NCBI GenBank assembly: GCA_000720805.1
Contig: JODI01000044.1
Location: 6,384-70,383, forward strand
Direction: 5' to 3'
Length of the DNA stretch: 64,000 nucleotides
Origin: Streptomyces violaceoruber
Lineage (GTDB): Bacteria; Actinomycetota; Actinomycetes; Streptomycetales; Streptomycetaceae
Shown: positions 26,755-35,100 of the stretch, in pieces
Position numbering within the stretch: position 1 is the stretch's first letter
Layout of the letters: each line of letters begins with the position of its first letter
The notes under the pieces: generated by a model
Seen by the model: the letters and a program-made list of their open reading frames with translations, nothing else
Database searches by the model: none
Told to the model about the DNA's origin: nothing
Position numbers and translations under genes: made by a program

Positions 26755-27590
26755 ACCGCCAGGCACAGGCGGCGGTCCTGTTCCTGCTCGGTGCGGGCCT
26801 GCTGCACGCCGGCTTCACCGACCTCTACCTGCGCTATGTCAAGGCAGGCCTGCGCCCGATGCTGCTGGCCTCCGGCGTCGTACTGATCGCGGCGGCCCTG
26901 GCGACGGTCTGGTACGAGTGGCGGGCGACGCGCGCCCAGCCCGACGCGGAGGACCACGCCGACGCACACGCCCGGTCCGGCGCCGACGCACACGCCCAGT
27001 CCGGCGCCGACGCACACGCCCGGTCCGACGCCGACGCACACGCCCAGTCCGACGCCGAGGACCACGACCACGCGCACACCCACCACGAACCCCGCGTCTC
27101 CTGGCTCCTCGTCCTCCCCCTCCTCGCCCTGATCCTGGTAGCCCCGCCCGCCCTCGGCTCCTACAGCGCCCTGCGCGCCGGTACGGCCCTGCAACAGCCG
27201 TACGGTTACGGGCATCTCCCCGCCGAGGGTCCCCTGCGTCTGAGCCTGGTCGACTACGCGGGCCGGGCGGTCTACGACCACGGCCGCTCCCTGGAGGGCC
27301 GGCAGATCAAGGTCACCGGCTTCGTCGCCCTGGACCACAGCGGCGCCCCCTATCTGGTCCGCATGGCCCTCAACTGCTGTGCCGCCGACGCCCAGCCGGT
27401 GAAGATCGGCCTGACCGGCCGGATCCCGCCGGTCCTGCAACCGGACGCCTGGCTGGAGGTCACCGGCACCTACACCGCCCGCCGCACCAAGGATCCGGTC
27501 AACCACGGCCCGATCCCGTACTTCCAGGTCACGGCCGCCAAACCGGTCCCGACACCGCACGACCCGTACGACGAGACCTGGAACAACTGA
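26751..27590 (+). CDS. TIGR03943-family permease partner with His-rich repeat linker
   Basis: A 279-residue protein with two N-terminal helices (about 5-22 and 33-53), a His/Asp-rich cytoplasmic linker, a third helix (about 120-138) and an exported C-terminal domain containing LNCCAADAQPV, the conserved Cys pair of the family. The linker contains four 8-residue repeats of the type ADAHARSG followed by EDHDHAHTHH, so it can probably bind a transition metal. The GTG start overlaps the permease stop. Together they probably form a metal-linked transport system. Confidence 0.85.
   Translation: MNRQAQAAVLFLLGAGLLHAGFTDLYLRYVKAGLRPMLLASGVVLIAAALATVWYEWRATRAQPDAEDHADAHARSGADAHAQSGADAHARSDADAHAQSDAEDHDHAHTHHEPRVSWLLVLPLLALILVAPPALGSYSALRAGTALQQPYGYGHLPAEGPLRLSLVDYAGRAVYDHGRSLEGRQIKVTGFVALDHSGAPYLVRMALNCCAADAQPVKIGLTGRIPPVLQPDAWLEVTGTYTARRTKDPVNHGPIPYFQVTAAKPVPTPHDPYDETWNN
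26958..27053 (+). repeat. 24-bp in-frame tandem repeat encoding the His-rich linker
   Basis: Four units of 24 bp (about GCCGACGCACACGCCCGGTC plus four bases) encode ADAHARSG/ADAHAQSG. Copies 1 and 3 and copies 2 and 4 are the most alike, suggesting duplication of a 48-bp block. Confidence 0.9.
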
Positions 27591-27600
27591 CGGTCACACG

Positions 27601-28971
27601 TCAGTCTTCGTCGGCCTCATCGCCCCCGTCGCCCCCGTCGGCCCTGTCGTCCTCGCCACCCTTGCCCGGCCCCTTGTTGCCCGCACGCTGCCTCTTGTCC
27701 CCCTTCTGCTCCTCCCGGGTGACCGCCGTGACGGCCACGGTGGGGGAGGGAGCGGGTACGACGGGCAGGGCGGCGGCCCCCGACGGGGCGGCGCTCGGTG
27801 TCGGCGCGGGGGCCGTCGTGCCTGGGGCGGTGCCGCCGGGGCTGTCCGCGGTGCTGCGGCCCGGCGCGAAGAAGAGCATGCCGGCGAGCATCGCGGCCAG
27901 GAACACCACCACCCCGGCGACGATCCCCGCCACCCTCGGCCGCCGCCGGACGGCACCCCGCACCGCCGGCCCCTGCGGACGCCGGGCCGCACGCGGGCGG
28001 GACGCCGCCCGGCCGGCGGTCGACGGCAGGGCGTACGTCGTAGGAGGCCCGGACTCCGCCGGAACCGGGAACACCGGCGCGGCGGGCGCCGTCCTGGCTG
28101 ACCTGGCTGACATGGCTGACGCGGCGGGCACCGCCGCCGGCGCGGGCAGCGGTTCGGGCCGCCCCTGCCACGCCCCGCCGCCGAACCACTCGGCGACCCG
28201 TTGCGCGGTCGGCCGGTCTTCGGGCTGCTTGGCGAGCAGGCCGAGGAGGTAGTTCTCGAAGGCGGGCGGGAGGGGGACGCCGAGCTGCCGGGGCGGCACG
28301 GGGGCGGAGTCGAGGTGCTGGTGCAGGATCGCCACCGCGCTGTCGGCCTGGAACGGCGGGCGACCGGTGAGGAGTTGGTACAGCACGCAGCCCAGCGCGT
28401 ACACGTCGCAGGCCGGACCGGCGGGCTGCCCGAGGGCCCGCTCGGGTGCGAGGTACAGGCTGGTGCCGACGATCTGCCCGGTCGTGGTGAGCGCGCCGGA
28501 AGGGTCGTCGACGAAGCGGGCGATGCCGAAGTCACCGATCTTCAGGGTGCCGTCGGCGTCCAGCAGGAGGTTGGCCGGCTTGATGTCGCGGTGCACGATG
28601 CCCTGCTGGTGGGCGGCGGCGAGCCCGGCGGCGGCCTGCGTGGCGATCCGGGCCACCTGCTCGGCGGGCAGCGGTCCGCCCGTGGAGAGCCGGCGGGCGA
28701 GACTGTCGCCGTCGACCAGTTCCATCACCAGGAAGAGCCGGCCGTCGTACTCGCCGAAGTCGTACACGCCCACCACATACGGGTGGTTGAGCCGCCCCGC
28801 GGTCTGCGCCTCCAGCCGGAAACGGGAGGTGGCGGTGGGATCGGAGTCGTGGGGGAGGAGAAGCTTGACGGCGACCGGCCTGCCGAGCGTCTCGTCGACG
28901 CCCCGCCAGACCTCCCCCATCGCACCGCGACCGATCGGATCGTGCAGCCGGTACCGGCCCGCTATGAGCAC
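27601..28971 (-). CDS. PknB-type Ser/Thr protein kinase, membrane-anchored
   Basis: A 456-residue Hanks-type kinase. The catalytic domain (about 7-265) has glycine loop GRGAMGEVW, Lys in VAVKLL, catalytic loop VHRDIKPANLLL, DFG in KIGDFGIAR and the APE-equivalent YLAPERAL. A Pro/Ala-rich juxtamembrane region follows, then one helix (about 345-368) and a Ser/Thr/Pro-rich exported tail ending in an Asp/Gly-rich segment. No PASTA domains are present, so the ligand is unknown. The GTG start begins LIAGRYRL, as usual for the family. Confidence 0.92.
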   Translation of the reverse strand: MLIAGRYRLHDPIGRGAMGEVWRGVDETLGRPVAVKLLLPHDSDPTATSRFRLEAQTAGRLNHPYVVGVYDFGEYDGRLFLVMELVDGDSLARRLSTGGPLPAEQVARIATQAAAGLAAAHQQGIVHRDIKPANLLLDADGTLKIGDFGIARFVDDPSGALTTTGQIVGTSLYLAPERALGQPAGPACDVYALGCVLYQLLTGRPPFQADSAVAILHQHLDSAPVPPRQLGVPLPPAFENYLLGLLAKQPEDRPTAQRVAEWFGGGAWQGRPEPLPAPAAVPAASAMSARSARTAPAAPVFPVPAESGPPTTYALPSTAGRAASRPRAARRPQGPAVRGAVRRRPRVAGIVAGVVVFLAAMLAGMLFFAPGRSTADSPGGTAPGTTAPAPTPSAAPSGAAALPVVPAPSPTVAVTAVTREEQKGDKRQRAGNKGPGKGGEDDRADGGDGGDEADED

Positions 28972-29188
28972 CTGTTCGTCATCCTCATGCCGTAAGACGT
29001 GTCGATACGCCGTAGGACGTGTCGATGGCCGCAGGCCGAACTCACCTCGTGGTGCGGTGATCGTGGGGGGTGCCGCAGCCGACCCAGACTACCGGCTGCC
29101 GGAGCGTCCAAATGACCCCCGCCCCTGGCAATCTGACGGTCCGTCAGCTATCGTCGCGCCGCCGTGCCGCATCGAAGGGGTGAGCGCC
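28972..29188. promoter_or_regulatory. Divergent intergenic region
   Basis: 217 nt separate the kinase start from the next + strand gene. A short duplication (CGTAAGACGTGTCGATACGC and CGTAGGACGTGTCGATGGC) lies at about 28991-29027, close to the kinase start. No clear promoter elements were found. Confidence 0.3.
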
Positions 29189-29677
29189 ATGCAGACCCGT
29201 CCCCAGTGCCCGCGACCGCAGGGGGAGCCCCGCTGGGTCGCGCTGTTCTACCGGCCGGACACGGCCGTGTGGCAGGTGGGAGCCCAGTCGCTCGACCGCT
29301 CACCGGTCCTGTACGCGCTCGGCGAGATGACCCAGACCCTGCGAGCCCGCGGCGACGAGGCGACCGTCGCGCTGTGGGGCCCCAAGGACGGGGACTGGCA
29401 CCACTACGACGCCTCGCCGACCGCCACCGCCCCCGCGTCGGCCCCGCCCCGGGTGACGGCCGAGGAACCCGCCGAGGAACCGGCCGGCGAACCCACCAAG
29501 CTCGCGGAACGCATGCACGACCGCCGCCACCAGGCCCTCATGGCGGGCCTCAGCAAGGCGGGCCTCTACGACCTCGCACCGGACGACGTGGCAGCCGTCC
29601 GCACCCTCGTCGACCAGCTCGACGAAACCACGATCCGTACCCTGACCCACTGGCTCGCCACCGCGGCCGATCGCTAG
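29189..29677 (+). CDS. Conserved actinobacterial protein of unknown function
   Basis: A 162-residue soluble protein. The N-terminal part (15-75) is a small alpha/beta domain with WVALFYRPDTAVWQVG and LWGPKDGDWHHYD. A Pro/Glu/Ala linker follows, then a helical C-terminus (about 105-160) with LSKAGLYDLAPDDVAAVRTL and LDETTIRTLTHWL. AAGGGG stands 8 nt before ATG 29189. I do not recognise the family. It is divergent from the kinase gene. Confidence 0.65.
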   Translation: MQTRPQCPRPQGEPRWVALFYRPDTAVWQVGAQSLDRSPVLYALGEMTQTLRARGDEATVALWGPKDGDWHHYDASPTATAPASAPPRVTAEEPAEEPAGEPTKLAERMHDRRHQALMAGLSKAGLYDLAPDDVAAVRTLVDQLDETTIRTLTHWLATAADR

Positions 29678-29723
29678 AGCCCTACCAGGCTACGTTCGCC
29701 CTGATGACGGCTACTCTTCCGGC

Positions 29724-30134
29724 GTGACCGATGAGAAGGACACGCGGACCGGCCCGATCTGGCGCGGGGCGCCGGACCTCGTGCGGTCCACCGTTGTGCT
29801 GCAATTCGTCGGCCTCGCTCTCTGCGGGGTTGTCGCCCTGGTGGCGTGGCCGTTCGGATGGCTGCCCGACTCCCATTTCATCGCCGTCATGACCGTTTTG
29901 TTCGCGGGGAAGCCCGCGGGCGATCTGTACCGCGAAGGGCCACCGCGTCGGCTCGCTGCCGCTGCCGCCCTGCTCGCGTTGACGACGGTGGGGCTGTTCG
30001 TTGCCGCGACAGCGGACTGGGCCTTTCCGGTGGTGGCTGATCACCACCTTGGTTTCCTCGCGGGCTTCCTTGTCGGGACACCCGTGGGCGCGGCCGTGTT
30101 CGGTTGGTTCTACAGCAGGGCGAACGTTGCCTGA
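29724..30134 (+). CDS. Four-helix membrane protein of unknown function
   Basis: A 136-residue protein with four hydrophobic segments (about 24-45, 48-62, 78-98, 106-128), starting at GTG 29724. It lies 46 nt after the previous gene on the same strand and may be co-transcribed. No family was recognised. Confidence 0.6.
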   Translation: MTDEKDTRTGPIWRGAPDLVRSTVVLQFVGLALCGVVALVAWPFGWLPDSHFIAVMTVLFAGKPAGDLYREGPPRRLAAAAALLALTTVGLFVAATADWAFPVVADHHLGFLAGFLVGTPVGAAVFGWFYSRANVA

Positions 30135-30344
30135 TGCGGCACTGGCTGTACCGACTCGGGCGGGCGAGCCGCAGCTGTGACCGGTCGCGGTTGCGGGCGA
30201 TTGAGCGGGGTGGTTTCGCTGCTCGCGCGGTTGCTGGTCAGGCAGGTGGGCGGGTTCTGTCCGCGATGGTCCGGGCCGGGTGTCAGCCCTGCCGCTGAGG
30301 TTCCTCGCGGTGACGGCCGTGCTCCACGGGCGCTCGGCCATCGC

Positions 30345-30890
30345 TCACAGCTTCAGCACCAACCGCTCTCCTTCCGGTGCGCGCGAGACGCAGGACAGCA
30401 TGGCGCCGGCCGCACGTTCGGTGGCCGTGAGCCGACGGTCACGATGATCGACCTGGCCGTGGGCCACCCGTACCCGGCAGGTGCCGCAGAACCCCTGGCG
30501 GCAGGAGAACGGCAGGTCCGGCAGGGCCTCGTGGAGAACATCCAGGGCGGAGCGGTCGTACGGCACCGGCAGAACCCGTCCGGTGTCGCCCAGCTGGAGT
30601 TCGAAGGGACGGCCGTCCGTGATCGGGGCCGGGGTGAAACGCTCGAAGTGCAGGGATGACGCCCGGCTGCCACCGAACGCGCGCCGATGGCACCAGCCGT
30701 CTCCACGGCAAGCTCCGCGTCGAGATCGCCGATCGCCACGGCGGCTCCGGCCACGGCGAGCCGGGCTGCGACGGCACGCCCGATTCCGCGGCCCGGCCCC
30801 GGTGACCGCGATCACTCGGCCGGTCAGCGGTTCTGTGCGGGAGAGCCTGTCGCGCTCTCTCCGGCTGAACGTGTGCGGGTATGGCTGCGG
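30345..30890 (-). pseudogene. Deletion fusion: 5' end of an SDR dehydrogenase and 3' end of a ferredoxin reductase
   Basis: Read on the minus strand, the 5' part encodes LTGRVIAVTGAG, the NAD-binding start of a short-chain dehydrogenase. One extra G/C at 30791-30795 shifts the frame; in the shifted frame the text continues GRGIGRAVAARLAVAGAAV, then AIGDLDAELAVETA, as expected for an SDR. At about 30660-30675 the SDR sequence stops and a complete 2Fe-2S plant-type ferredoxin domain begins, with CRQGFCGTC plus a distal Cys in MLSCVSRA. This is the C-terminal domain of phthalate-dioxygenase-reductase-like proteins. The FMN/NAD domains of the reductase and most of the SDR are missing. Two neighbouring genes were probably joined by deletion. 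A 2Fe-2S fragment could still be translated from an internal start. Confidence 0.8.
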
Positions 30891-30951
30891 CACCGGTCCA
30901 GGTCGTTGACCGAGATCCGGCGGAACCCGGACGCTTTCGGATCCTTCACGC

Positions 30952-31003
30952 CGGCTGAGAGAACCGGCTGAGAGAACCGGTTGAGAGAACCGGCTGAGAG
31001 AAC
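30952..31003. repeat. 13-bp tandem array, four copies
   Basis: Four contiguous units of CGGCTGAGAGAAC (the third has T for C at position 4) lie between the pseudogene and the stop of the glycosyltransferase gene, 17 nt from the latter on its downstream side. It resembles the other post-stop arrays but does not include the stop codon. Confidence 0.9.
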
Positions 31004-31019
31004 ACGAGACCCGAGGCGA

Positions 31020-31772
31020 TCAGCTGTCGTACTGCCACCGCAGCGACGCCAGTGCCCGTGCCCGTGCCTCCACGACCGTCATCCGGGCCGCGCGTTCCTC
31101 GGGGTCGACGTGGGAGGCCTGGCCGGTCATCTGGCCGTCCCACTTGCGGTAGAGAAGCCCGACCTGCCGGGAGAACCAGCCCCGGCTCACGGAGTTCAGC
31201 GCGAGCAGCAGGCCGGTGTCCTCGGACGCGGGCAGGGCCATCCAGCCGCCGAGGGCCACCAGGAGGTCCCGGCGGACACAGAGGGTCGCCGGGTGCACCG
31301 GGGCGCGGAAGCCGTTCGCCTTCCAGAAGGCGAGGACCGCACCGCGGGCGATGGGCCCGTGCTCGGGATCCCCGGGGAAGCTGACCGTGGAGCCGTCGGG
31401 CAGGTGGTCCAGTGCGCGGGAGGTCGCCCATCCGAGGTCGCGGTCGGCTTCGAGGGCGGCCAGGTCGCGGGCCAGGGCGCCGGGGGCGAGCCGGTCGTCG
31501 GCGTCCAGGATCTTCACGTACTCGCCGTCGACATGCCCGAGCGCGATGGTGCGGGCGACTCCGGGGCCGCCGGGCCGGCCCTGCCGGAACGTGATCCGGG
31601 GGTCGTCGGGGACGTACGGGGCGACGGCGTCCGTCCTGCCGTCCTCCTGGATCACCCAGTGCCACTCCCAGCCGTCGGGTAACTCCTGCGCGCACAGCGA
31701 GGCGTGGGCCTCCCGAAGGAAGCGGGCCGAGGGAGCGTGGACAGCGGTGACGACGACGACGCGCCTGGTCAC
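31020..31772 (-). CDS. Family 2 glycosyltransferase
   Basis: About 250 residues (from GTG 31772; GTG 31784 or 31787 are alternatives). The GT-A fold starts TRRVVVVTAVHAPSARFLREAH, and the metal/nucleotide-sugar DxD motif is in VKILDADDRLAPG. A conserved acidic residue in PASEDTGLLLAL could be the base. No membrane helices are present. The acceptor is unknown and no polysaccharide genes are adjacent. Upstream, a Crp-like inverted repeat lies at 31938-31951. Confidence 0.8.
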   Translation of the reverse strand: MTRRVVVVTAVHAPSARFLREAHASLCAQELPDGWEWHWVIQEDGRTDAVAPYVPDDPRITFRQGRPGGPGVARTIALGHVDGEYVKILDADDRLAPGALARDLAALEADRDLGWATSRALDHLPDGSTVSFPGDPEHGPIARGAVLAFWKANGFRAPVHPATLCVRRDLLVALGGWMALPASEDTGLLLALNSVSRGWFSRQVGLLYRKWDGQMTGQASHVDPEERAARMTVVEARARALASLRWQYDS

Positions 31773-31937
31773 GGCAGTATCCACCACCTTTCCGAAGCGG
31801 CGCCGGGGCCGCAGTGAGCGGGACACGCAAAGGCCCGACCGCTGGCGACGGGGGATGCACCAGCGATCGGGCTATGGCCAAGACTAACAACGCCGCTTGT
31901 CCGGCGGGAGCCGACTGCTGAGCCGTAACGCTGAGTT

Positions 31938-31951
31938 GTGATCGGGATCAC
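31938..31951. promoter_or_regulatory. Crp-like inverted repeat upstream of the glycosyltransferase
   Basis: GTGATCGGGATCAC is an inverted repeat with 6-nt arms. It differs at one position from GTG(N)6GNCAC, the consensus I recall for Streptomyces Crp. It lies about 165 bp upstream of the glycosyltransferase start, rather far for direct promoter control, so this is a weak candidate. Confidence 0.3.
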
Positions 31952-32010
31952 GTGTCGACCACCTGTCGGAGGCGGCCGAACGGGGTCCGCCGCGACCGGC
32001 ACGCCGAGCC

Positions 32011-32150
32011 CACGTCCCTTCCCGCACGGCGGCTCGCCCCGGTCACTTCCCGCACCACCGACTCGCTTCCGTCACTTCCCGCCCGGCGGTTGGCCCCGTC
32101 ACTTCTCGCACAGCGACTCGCTCCCGTCACTTCCCGCACGGAGGCTCGTA
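32011..32150. repeat. Stop-anchored tandem repeat, 27-29 nt unit, five copies
   Basis: On the minus strand, GGGAAGTGACGG and its flanks recur five times with unit length 26-30 nt. The first copy is the end of the WD40 gene (final codons and TGA, complement of 32127-32129). The other copies follow it downstream, four of the five keeping GAAGTGA. Unit interiors vary, so the array is older or more diverged than the 14-bp one. Confidence 0.85.
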
Positions 32151-35100
32151 GGAGAGCCGGGGCAGGTACTCGTGCCACTTGTCGGACGTCAGTACGCCCC
32201 GCGTGGTCGAGCAGATCCGGGCGATGGCGTCGTCGACGTCCAGATTCCACAGCCGTACGGTGTCCGCGCCGCTGGAGACCCCGAGCATCTGGCTCCTGGG
32301 GCTGAACGACAGGAAGTTGCCCGTCTTGGAGTTGGGGCTCATCGACTGCCCGATGGGGCCGGCGTCGGCGGGGTGGGCGACGTCCCACAGCCGGACCGTG
32401 TTGTCGTTGCCGCCGCTGGCGAGGGTGCGGCCGTCCCGGCTGAACGTCAGCGACACCACCGCCTCGGTGTGGCCGGTGAGTGGGGAGCCCAGCGGGCTCG
32501 CGTCGCGGACGTCGGTGACGTCCCAGAGCCGCACGGAGTCGTCGTCGCTGCCGCTGGCCAGCGTCCCGCCGTCCGGGCTGAACGCGAGCACGTTGACCGG
32601 GCCGGCGTGCCCGGTGAGCGGTGCGCCCAGGAGGGTGGTGCGACGGGGATCGGTCACGTTCCACAGCCGGACCGAGCCGTCCGCGCTGCCGCTGGCGAGG
32701 GTCTTGCCGTCGGAGCTGAAGACGAGGGCGTTGACGTACCCCTTGTGGCCGGTGAGGGGTGCGCGGAACGGGACCACGTGGGAGGGGTCGGACACGTTCC
32801 ACAACTGGATGGTGCGGTCGTCGTAGGCGGTGGCCAGCGTGCGCCCGTCCGGGCTGTAGGCCAGCGCGTCCGGGCCCATGAACCGGGTCCGCAGTTCGGT
32901 GGGCGGCCCGTGCTTGACGGGGTGGGAGGGGTCGCTGATGTCCCACAGGTACACCGCGCGGTTGTCCGTGAGCACCACGAGGGTGCGGCCGTCGGGGGAG
33001 AACGCCAGCGAACGCAGGCCCCCGTCCCCGGGCATGAACGGCGAGCCCAGCGCCACGGGCCGGCCGGGGTTCTGCACGTTCCACAGCCGGATCCGTCCGT
33101 CGCGCCCCGCGGTGGCCAGCACCTTTCCGTCCGGGCGGAACGCCCCGCTGCGGCCGACCATGTCACCCTGCGGGATCGACCACAGCCGGACCTTGCTGTC
33201 GCCGCTGCCGGTGGCCAGGGTCCGGCCGTCGGGGCTGAAGCCCAGGGCGTACATCTCACCGCTGCTGCCTGCGAGCGGTTCGCCTACCTGCGAGGGATAC
33301 GCCGGATCGCTCACGTTCCACAGGCTCGCCGTGCTGTCCGCGCTGGCCGCCGCCAGCATCGTCCCGTCCGGACTGAAGGCCACCGACCACACCGGACCGG
33401 TGTGCCCGGTCAGCGGCGGGCCGAGCGGGGCGGCCCGCGCCGGGTCGGACACGTCCCACAGTCGTACGGTGTCGTCCGTGCTGCCGCTGGCGAGCGTCCG
33501 GCCGTCCGGGCTGAAGGCGACGGAGTGCACGGTGCCGGTGTGCCCGGTCAGCACGGTGTCGACCGGCTCCGGACGCCGTGGGTCGGTCGTGTCCCACAGC
33601 AGGACCGTGTTGTCGTCGCCCCCGGCGGCCAGCGTCCGCCCGTCGGGACTGAACGCCACCGACCGCACCGCGGCCCGGTGCCCGGTCAGCGTCTTCAGAG
33701 CGCGGGGCGCCCGCGGATCGTGGACGTCCCACAGCCGTACGGTGTGGTCCTCGCCGGCGGAGGCCAGCGTGCGCCCGTCCGGGCTGAAGGCGACCAGGTA
33801 GATCGTGCCCTCGTGCCCGGCCAGCGGCGCGCCGAGCGGGCGCGGGTGAGCGGGGTCCCGTACGTCCCACAGCCGGATCGTGCCGTCGTCCGCCGCGCTG
33901 GCGAGGGTCTCGCCGTCCGGGCTGAAGACCGCGCTGCTCACCCAGCTGGTGTGGCCGGTCAGCGGCCCGCCCAACGGCTTGGGGCGGGACGGGTCGGCCA
34001 CGTCCCACAGCCGGACCGTGCGGTCGTAGCTGGCGGTGGCCAGGAGCTTGCCGTCCGGGCTGAAGGAGGTGAGGTAGACGGCACCGGTGTGGCCGAGCAG
34101 GGGCGTGGCCAGCGGGGCGTTCACGATCGAGACCAGACGGTTGTTGGTGCCCTCGTCGTCGGGGCGCAGCCGGTGGGCGACCAGGTCGAGCTGGGCCGAC
34201 AGCGACGGGTCCGTGTACTGGACGCGGTCGGCCTCCGCGACCACCTGCTCGAACACCGCGTCGTTGCGCTGCTGCCAGGCGACCACCGCCGAACCGACGG
34301 CCACGATCGCCAGTACGACCAGCGCCGCCACCGCGCTGCGGCTGATCCACACGGTCCGCTTGCGCAGCCGTCCCGAGGCGGCCAGGAAATCCACCGCGCA
34401 GCGGGTCAGGAAGGTGTCACCGGCGGACCGGGCCCAGCCGTGCGCCTGCTCCAGCCGGGAGCCCCGGTAGAGCAGGGAACTGTCCCGGTGCGAGCCCTCC
34501 CAGGCCCGGGCGTCCTCCTCCAGCCGCTGACGCAGCAGGTTGCCGCTGCGGTCCTCGTCGATCCAGTCGCGCAGCCGGGGCCAGGCGTGCAGCAGTGCCT
34601 CATGGGTGATCTCGACGGTCTCCGCGTCGAGCGTCACCAGCCGGGCCCGCACCAGCGCCTCGAGCGACTCCTCCGTCTTGCCCGGATCCGTCGACTCCTC
34701 CGCCAGCTGCCGTCGGGTACCCCGTCGCCGGGTGGCCTGCGTGTCCTCGCCCAGCCGGACAAGCCGCAGCAGCAGCACCCGTGCGGCCGTCCGCGCCGCC
34801 GGGTCCAGCCCCGACCAGGCCCGCTCGGCCGTCGCCGCCACCGCGCCCTGGATCCCGCCCGCCGCCCGGTACCCGGCCAGCGTCAGCCGCCCCGCCTTGC
34901 GCCGCTGCCAAGTGGCCAGCAGCGCGTGCGACATCAGCGGCAGCACCCCGGCGTCATGCGCCCCGCGCGGCCCGTCGGCGCTCACCTCCCGCACGATCAG
35001 CTCCGCCAGCCCCGGCTCCAACTCCAGCCCCACCGCCTTGGCCGGCCCGGTCACCGCCTCCCGCAACTCAGCGGTGGTGAGGGGCCCGAGCACCATCTGC

